From positions 1 to 64,000 of the forward strand of contig JAANYP010000174.1 of the NCBI GenBank assembly GCA_020465985.1: 64,000 bases of DNA. The letters run 5' to 3'. Shown here piece after piece: positions 57,934 through 64,000 of the stretch; the stretch's first letter is position 1, and each line of letters begins with the position of its first letter. The DNA is from Centrapalus pauciflorus (taxonomy: Eukaryota; Streptophyta; Magnoliopsida; Asterales; Asteraceae). The notes below the pieces were generated by a model. It was not told the origin of the DNA and searched no databases. It worked only from the letters and a program-made list of their open reading frames with translations. The position numbers were made by a program, and so were the translations under genes.

Positions 57934-59014
57934 CTATTTGGTTCCTATTGCAACTTCTCCTCGAGGTAACAGAACTAACTCCCACACTTCTAATTTTCTA
58001 AATTGTGACAGTTCTTCCTGCATCGCTTCAACCCAAGAGTTGTCTTTTAGTGCCATTTGCACATTTTTAGGCTCTACTTGCGAGATGAAACATGAATAGA
58101 GGCAAGTATGAAAGGCCTCGGAGTCGTTTATCATTGACAACAACATTGTGTTGTTATTTAAACTACTCTTAGTCCTCACACCCGCATTGGGATTTCCTAT
58201 GATGCTTTCTATAGGATGGTTCCTGTTGATCCTAGATGTCTCTATCTCGTCAACTCTCAGATTATCTCCCAAATTAGATCCTATCTCTCCTAACGGGGGA
58301 ACGACTTCAGACTCCATATTTTAATCCTCGTGGACATTTTCCTCAGAGTTAGAAGTAGTTGTTTGATTTTCGTTTGTAGGCACTTCAGAATCAGTAACTT
58401 CTGGAGATCTATCTTCAGTTGATGTAGGCTCGGATGTTGATTGAAAAGTGGTTCTCGGAAAGCTACGACCCTCGTCATTCAGATTTAATGACGACATGTC
58501 CTTTTCGATAGTACCTGCATTTTCATCCAAAGGAATGTTAAATGAGTCAAACAGTTTGTCATAATCAAATATCCATTCCGGACCAGTTTGGGGTTCATGT
58601 GTATAACTTGTGACATCTATGTTATACACAATCTCTACTGTACCATTAGATTTATTAAAAACCCGTTTGTTTGGTGAGTTCGGCACATAATCTAGGAAGT
58701 ATCCTTCGTCAGCGTTTTCACCAAACTTAGGTTGATGTTTTGTTTTCATTAAAGTACATGGTACCCCAAAAAGGTTCCAAGCCAGTTAAATTAGGTGGCC
58801 TTTTATTCAAAACTTCATAACAGGTTTTGTTCAAAGATTTGACAGTAAGGACCCGATTTAAAACATGGCATGCGGTATTCACTGCCTCCCCCTAAAACAT
58901 GGTAGGAATCTTTGAATCCGATAACATGGTCCTTGCTGCCTCAATCAATGTCCTGTTTTTCCGTTCGGCCACCCCATTTTGTTGTGGCTCGTAAGGTGCA
59001 CTAAATTGATGCAC
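57934..59014 (-). pseudogene. pol: C1c pol, integrase C-terminal part and linker to RT
   Basis: 59014-58760 holds the [11 protein letters not shown]lu region on -, with breaks; 58749-58321 ([35 protein letters not shown]) is the post-core segment; 58317-57934 ([40 protein letters not shown]) leads into RT. One stop at 58318-58320 and one frameshift near 58770. Confidence 0.82.
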
Positions 59015-59904
59015 TATGCCCTTGATAGGCAATATACACCAATTACTGTGTTTTTAAACTCTGTTCCGTTATCACTTCGAATTCTTTTAACCCTTGTTCC
59101 GTATGAATTATCGACTTGGTCTAAGAACCCGATGAGCTTAGCAGCCGTCTCGTCCTTTGTACCTAGAAAGAAAACCCAAGAAAAACGTAAGTAATCATCA
59201 GTAATAACTAAACAGTACCAACTACCACCTATACTCCTTTTGTTGATTGGTCCGAAGAGGTCCATATGCAACAAATCGAATGTGGCAGCGATGTAGTTCT
59301 GAGTCTTGGACTTGTGTGCCTTCTTGTGTTGTTTTCCTTTCTTGCACGGTAGACACTTATCCTCGAACTGAAAACTCTTCATAGGAACACCTTGCACCAA
59401 TCCATTTTTCGTAATATAGTTCATCTTTCTCAGATGCAAGTGTGTCATGCGTCTGTGCCATAAAACCCACTCAGTCTCTGAAGCTTTAGATAGCAGACAA
59501 ATTGGTCCCATCGAAGATTCCGGCTTGTTCATGTCGAGCATGTACAGGTCATTCTTCCTTGGAGCCCTCATCAGTATCCACTATTCAGGTATTTTGAACC
59601 CCGGTTTTAGCACTAACGCCTCAGTATCAGTAAAGAGTACTGAGTTCTTCTTATCACAGATTTGAGATACACTAATGAGATTGTGAACCAGTTTATCAAC
59701 GTGATAAACTTGATCCAATTTGATCGTCCCATTAGTGACCACTCCAGTACCCGTGATATTTCCTCCTTTGTTACCAGCGAATGATACAAAGCCCCGATTC
59801 CCTCCCTTGAAGTCTGCAAGTAGACTTCTCTCCCCTGTCATGTGCCTGGAGCAACCACTGTCGACGAACCATTTGTTGTTTGGAACTGTAGTTATCTCCT
59901 GCAC
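59014..59904 (-). pseudogene. pol: C1c pol, protease and integrase
   Basis: 59904-59581 has WFVDSGCSRHMTGERS (protease D-S-G). A TGG-to-TAG stop (PE-stop-ILMRAP) leads in frame to 59571-59014, with LWHRRMTHLHLRKMNY, the intact Cys pair [18 protein letters not shown] and RSDNGTEF. This copy shows the zinc finger and the second Asp that C1a and C1b have damaged. Confidence 0.9.
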
Positions 59905-59930
59905 ATGAAAGAAAATAGGTTAGTCATCAC
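59899..59930 (-). promoter_or_regulatory. C1c gag-pol boundary, stop plus acceptor
   Basis: On -: GATGACTAACC, a pyrimidine run, ATGTGCAG/GAG; TAA in frame between gag and pol, as in C1a and C1b. Confidence 0.55.
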
Positions 59931-61911
59931 GGGGAATCCAAGCCATAACTGACTTGGTAATACCATTCTCGTCCACATACTTAAACTCTTTCAAATACCC
60001 ATCTTTCCTTTCAGGTGACTTGGGTCTTTGAACTGGAGTCTGTTGTGGTGCCGAGTGATTTAAGTTCACTCTTTGCCTTTGTGTAGGCATTTGCTGTGGA
60101 GCTCTTGAATAATTATGATTATATGTCAATTCCGATTGATATCCCTGAGCTCTACCCGGTGTGTGATGTCTAACAGGAGTGTGAGACCTAACCGGAGTGT
60201 AAGCTCTGCTAGGTGTAGTACTCCTATATTGTTGTTGCGGTCCAGACCTAGATTGATTAATGACTCGATTTGGTGAATTAGTCCTAATCACTTCTTTTGA
60301 TCGACCTGACACCGGTTTTTGTTTCACAGCAGATTTAGGTGCAGCTTGCACAGTTTTCTCGGTATTTTGAGAACTACTAGTGCTTGTAACACTTGTAGAC
60401 GGCTTAGGTTGTTCTTGCTTTCCCATCTTAGGTGTAGTATCTACTTTCCTATGTGGACAGCTAGAAGCAACATGCCCCCTTTCGTGACATCTAAAGCAAG
60501 ACATTTTATCAATTGACTTTTTGTGTGCGCCCTTTGATTTAGGTGTCTCGCTAGTGTCTGGTTCTCTTGGTTCCACTATTGCGACTGGCTCATCATCCTG
60601 ATCATTAAAGTCAATTTTGTGTTGGCCTACAGGTTTTTCACTAGAGGATGGCACAAATTTAACTTTCTCAATCTTGATAGTATTATCAGACACCTTAGTT
60701 TCATTTTCCTTTACAGTTTCAGACACTGGTTCCGGTAATTCCTCTGAGTCAACTGATTTCTCAATTTTCTCCTGAGGTTGAGGTACATAGTTATCGTTGA
60801 AAGGTGGAGGACTCTCATGATATCCTAGACCTACAGGCTTCTTAGACTGACGCTGTGCATCTAAGATTTTCCCTAGGTTAAGAGATGAGTTCCTAAACTT
60901 TTCAAGTTTACTATTTACCTCAGCTACCTTTACCTTAGATACAGCTAGCTCTATGTCTTTGGTTTTAAGCTCCTTGGTTAATGCCTCAACATGTTCATAC
61001 ATGAGTTCTAACCTAACACACTGTTCGCTCAGTTTGTCCTTTAGAACTATAACATCCTGTGCATCAGCCTTAAGCTTATCCCTAAGATCTTGCTTTATAT
61101 CTACTAGGCTAGCATTATCCGTTTTTAACAATTCATTTTGAGCAGATATGGTATGATGTGATTCTAGTACTAAATTTAACCTATCGTTAGATGTAGCACA
61201 TAAAACACACAACTCATGGAAAGGAGAAAAGTTCAGACTTACCTTGGTATGATCTGATTCTACGTTGCACATCTGAGCGGCAAACTCCAGAATAGACTGA
61301 TCAGCTGATTTTTCTACCCACATCGGACTGCTTTCACTCTGACTATTGTCCCTTGTGGTTTCCTCTGCCCCTTCACTTCCAGTCTCAGTCACTTCAGCCG
61401 TAAAGGCTCTAGCATTCGACTCCGGATGTGTGCTCCAGTCATAAGTTCCATCAAGCTGTCTGTCTGATGTGACATTGGATAACAGACCAGCTATATTCGC
61501 TTGACTGGTAGAACTACTCGGAAGATATCGCCCTTGTGATTGGTTCTGATACTGTCCCTGTTGATTCTGATACTGTCCCTGGCAATTTTCTAACTTCGGT
61601 CTCTGACACTCTCTAGCGAAGTGTCCGAACCCTTGACAGTTGTAACATTTAACCTTGGACTTATCGAATCCAATCTTATTGTTACTCACATTCAGATTTC
61701 TTCCCATCCTTTTGATGAACCTCTTAACTCTCTGAGTTACCATGGCCAGTTGCGATTGCAGATCCATCTCTTCAAGATCATCAGGGTCTACCTGATCGTA
61801 ATCCTCATCCCAAAGCGCAGGATCGTTGATTTTGCCCTGAACGCAATTGTCGTAAGCGGCCACGAATGAAGCCAACAGGTTCAGACGGTCTTCAGCCGAT
61901 TTTGCACTCAT
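59920..61911 (-). CDS. gag: C1c gag, 663 codons
   Basis: Longest gag in the window. The first ATG follows a stop; homology continues upstream toward the truncation at 62000, so the true N-terminus (the UBN2 gag core) is missing. Visible: zinc knuckle CYNCQGFGHFARECQRP near residue 88, a Gln/Tyr-rich stretch, FHELCVLCATSNDRLNLVLE, a coiled coil of about 130 residues (LSEQCVRLELMYEHVEALTK), a second knuckle CFRCHERGHVASSCPHR near residue 475, then a basic SR/TPVR-rich tail ending KSVMAWIPRDD. Two knuckles plus a coiled coil make an unusually long copia gag, as in Sireviruses. It ends at the conserved TAA before pol. Confidence 0.92.
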   Translation of the reverse strand: MSAKSAEDRLNLLASFVAAYDNCVQGKINDPALWDEDYDQVDPDDLEEMDLQSQLAMVTQRVKRFIKRMGRNLNVSNNKIGFDKSKVKCYNCQGFGHFARECQRPKLENCQGQYQNQQGQYQNQSQGRYLPSSSTSQANIAGLLSNVTSDRQLDGTYDWSTHPESNARAFTAEVTETGSEGAEETTRDNSQSESSPMWVEKSADQSILEFAAQMCNVESDHTKVSLNFSPFHELCVLCATSNDRLNLVLESHHTISAQNELLKTDNASLVDIKQDLRDKLKADAQDVIVLKDKLSEQCVRLELMYEHVEALTKELKTKDIELAVSKVKVAEVNSKLEKFRNSSLNLGKILDAQRQSKKPVGLGYHESPPPFNDNYVPQPQEKIEKSVDSEELPEPVSETVKENETKVSDNTIKIEKVKFVPSSSEKPVGQHKIDFNDQDDEPVAIVEPREPDTSETPKSKGAHKKSIDKMSCFRCHERGHVASSCPHRKVDTTPKMGKQEQPKPSTSVTSTSSSQNTEKTVQAAPKSAVKQKPVSGRSKEVIRTNSPNRVINQSRSGPQQQYRSTTPSRAYTPVRSHTPVRHHTPGRAQGYQSELTYNHNYSRAPQQMPTQRQRVNLNHSAPQQTPVQRPKSPERKDGYLKEFKYVDENGITKSVMAWIPRDD

Positions 61912-62000
61912 AGGGATCTTTGAATATCCTTAAGATGTAGATGCTGGTGTAGCCTGATCTTGCTTGTGTTCTGGTTTAGCAAACCCTAAGAGAGCCCTAT

Positions 62001-63323
62001 TGTAACACCCCAAAATTAGTAAAGTGCTTAAGTAATAACTAATTACGATAATTGGGTTATTAAACGTAATGTTTTGTTATCTGTAACACCCCGAAATTTG
62101 CAAAGCCATTGAATATTATTTGGTATGACATAAAAATGGTTTAACGTTGTGTTTTAACCCATTTAGTATAATTATGCCAAACCCATCTATTTGGGTATTA
62201 AACTATTTAGTTGTTGCGTTAAATAGCTTTGTACTTTAATTTCATATAAACGATGTGTTGGGAGGGGATATTTGGTTATTTTGCAAAGTTGAGGGGTGGG
62301 ATTGGCCAAAGGCCAAAAACCCACACCCTTTTCTCCCTTTGAACCGTCCAACACATAGCACACACACACTTCTCATTTTTTTGGCTTTTGAGAGAAAAGA
62401 AGAGAGAAAGAGGTGAATGAGCTAGGGTTTTCCTTGGATGATCAAGTTTTGCAAGACTTGAGGCTAAATCTTGGATCTTTAATCTTCATTGAAGGTATAT
62501 TCATCTTCTACTCCACTCCATTCCCCTCGTCTTCTCCATTTCATCTATTTTGGAGAATGGAACCCAAATGGGTTTAAGTTGAGTTGTTTAGTAAATGCTC
62601 TAAAATTTTAATATGTTGTTATATGATCAAAATGGAGCCAAAATATGTAACTACATTGGTGGTTCGTGTTAGTTTCGTTTGACATCCACCTTTGAGCTCA
62701 TTTAGGGCTCATATAGAGAAAAAGATGAAAGGTAGTGTTTTTATGTTTTTGGAGCATGAAATAAGTTCAAATATGTTTAAAAATGATTTATTAATCATTT
62801 GGGAGTAGTGGAAATTGATAGAACTCAAATCGGGGTTTCGAGTCAAAACCGCACACCAAGTGTTCGGTGAAATGCCCCAACGAGTTCACAATCATGTTTG
62901 GATTGAATTTTAATGAGTAATCATATTTGAATGTTTAAATATAGTCTAAATGTATTAATTGGTGTTATAGTATTGATTAGAAGTGAATCCGGGCTCATTT
63001 GGAGCTCGGTGTTGCCGGTTGGAACATTCGGTAGTTTCGGGACTTGTTTGGAGCCCATACGAACTCCAACGAATCATGGAATGATAGAACATGATAATAT
63101 TATGTTTAGAAGTGTTTAAATGACCTTATTATGCTATTCATATGGTTGGAAAAGTCCCGTTCAAGTGTCGGATGCATTTATGAAAGTTGGGTGGAAGTTT
63201 TGAGCATTTATGACATTTCAGGTGCAGAGGGGGGCCAACAGGTTGTAGGTCGCGGTGCTACCCCCACTGGGTCGCGCCATGACCACCCTACTGCCCCTGG
63301 AATGTGTTTTGATCGGTCGGGGG
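62001..63323 (+). repeat. gypsy LTR 5' fragments, two starts in tandem
   Basis: TGTAACACCCCAAAATT at 62001 and TGTAACACCCCGAAATT at 62082: an 81-bp LTR start followed by the start of a related LTR, about 1240 bp long and cut at about 63323. It contains a GA-rich run (62389-62413). No GGGTGTTACA end is found. The short frames inside (62187-62369, 62931-63119) look like chance. Confidence 0.6.
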
Positions 63324-64000
63324 GTCCATCTCTCCTCTTCAGAATGAATAACTGCAGTTCTCTGTCAAAGAACCAGCTAATAATACCTCATGAGAGACTT
63401 TCTGCCCTCGAAATTCTCATTTTCTTCTTCATCTTCGGCTTTTCTTTCTTTTCTTCTTTCTTGAACCACAGATTCATTAAATCAGCCCTGGATGGCTCTT
63501 TTTCTGCTTCTTCAAGTTCAGAGTCTTCGACCGAGGCTATTTTGATCTCATCTATATCAATCACATTGTGATTATCTCGCACATATAACTCCATGATAGG
63601 CTGTGAATTGACAATCACTTCGTTGACATTATCGTCCTCGTCTTCTATCACTTCATCATCAGATCTGCAATCGACTATATCCTCCGGTACGAATTCTCCT
63701 TCCTCCAACTCCTCTATCTCTTCTTCAAAATCAAATTCCATTACTTCTTCCTCAATATCTCTCAAGGCGTCTATCATTTTGCTTTCATAAGTCTTTGAAG
63801 AACCAGCCTCACCCCCTTGTCCTCCTTCAACACCACTTTGACTAGGCTCCCCCTGAAGTTCAGCATATAGAGCAGCAGGAAAATCTACTGGCTCACTCTC
63901 TTTTGGTGCAATGGTATCATTGCCATCGTCATCACCTTCCCTTCGCTGCTCCTCAACATCTTTACAACTTGTCTCCCCCTGAGCTTATAAATTTTTCATT
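63324..64000 (-). pseudogene. aORF part of a fourth copy, C1d
   Basis: Nearly identical to 51946-52620 of C1c: coiled-coil end, acidic EEEIEELEEGEFVPED, DNHNVIDIDEIKIASVED, LWFKKEEKKEKPKMKK. It shares the TGA (about 63388) with C1c but lacks the C1c frameshift near 52115, so EEAEKEPSRADLMNLWF is readable. It is cut at about 63323 after FILKRRDG; the other end leaves the window. Confidence 0.85.

Larger units (their letters stand above)
50731..62000 (-). mobile_element. Sirevirus-like copia, copy C1c (gag to 3' LTR)
   Basis: On -: gag 61911-59920, pol to 56536, spacer, aORF 54413-51384, PPT, 3' LTR 51344-50731. Early gag and the 5' LTR are replaced by gypsy LTR sequence at 62001. Its LTR lies next to C1b gag, which suggests that C1c inserted into C1b. 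Confidence 0.88.

Overview
This window is plant nuclear DNA made almost entirely of nested LTR retrotransposons, plus a Helitron-rich patch. I see no intact host gene. Plant origin is shown by Ty1/copia and Ty3/gypsy pol proteins of plant lineages, initiator-Met-type primer binding sites (TGGTATCAGAGC), Helitron termini, and fragments of a plant beta-galactosidase and an ATL-type RING-H2 ligase. A composite (Asteraceae) genome is my best guess, from the look of the large copia family and its extra ORF; that guess is from memory.

Layout. 1-9852: 3' two thirds of a Sirevirus-like copia element on + (copy C1a): gag end, pol, a 2.2 kb non-coding stretch, a roughly 1000-codon extra ORF (aORF) and the 3' LTR. 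9853-20100: a second copia family on - (Copia-2, LTR plus gag only), split by a chromodomain gypsy element (Gypsy-1, 12243-19560) with a perfect TCTGT target duplication. 20101-22927: LTR debris and a degenerate 21-bp tandem repeat. 22928-26590: a + copy of Copia-2. 26600-29535: a 5'-truncated gypsy (Gypsy-2, -). 29880-37383: Helitron territory with captured exons, (TA)n arrays and a (TA)-flanked MITE-like unit. 37384-43712: a 3'-truncated Tekay-like gypsy (Gypsy-3, +) with its 5' LTR. 43713-62000: two - copies of the C1 family, C1b (gag to post-pol spacer) and C1c (gag to 3' LTR). 62001-63323: gypsy LTR debris. 63324-64000: part of the aORF of a fourth copy, C1d.

The most interesting part is the C1 family, because three copies can be compared. 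(1) The aORF looks like a separate transcription unit: a conserved TATAAATAG box lies about 0.7 kb upstream, followed by a conserved 5' splice site and a 3' splice site ending 2 nt before the aORF ATG. (2) Between pol and that TATA box all three copies carry three tandem RNA hairpins of one architecture, with outer stems that differ in sequence between hairpins and copies but keep pairing. They would be present only in the full-length RNA. (3) TTCGAA-type motifs crowd both the LTR and the internal promoter. (4) gag and pol are in the same frame, separated by a conserved TAA that lies inside a good branch-site/polypyrimidine/CAG acceptor. All coding copies in the window carry stops or frameshifts; several of the stops are C-to-T type changes expected from methylated DNA.
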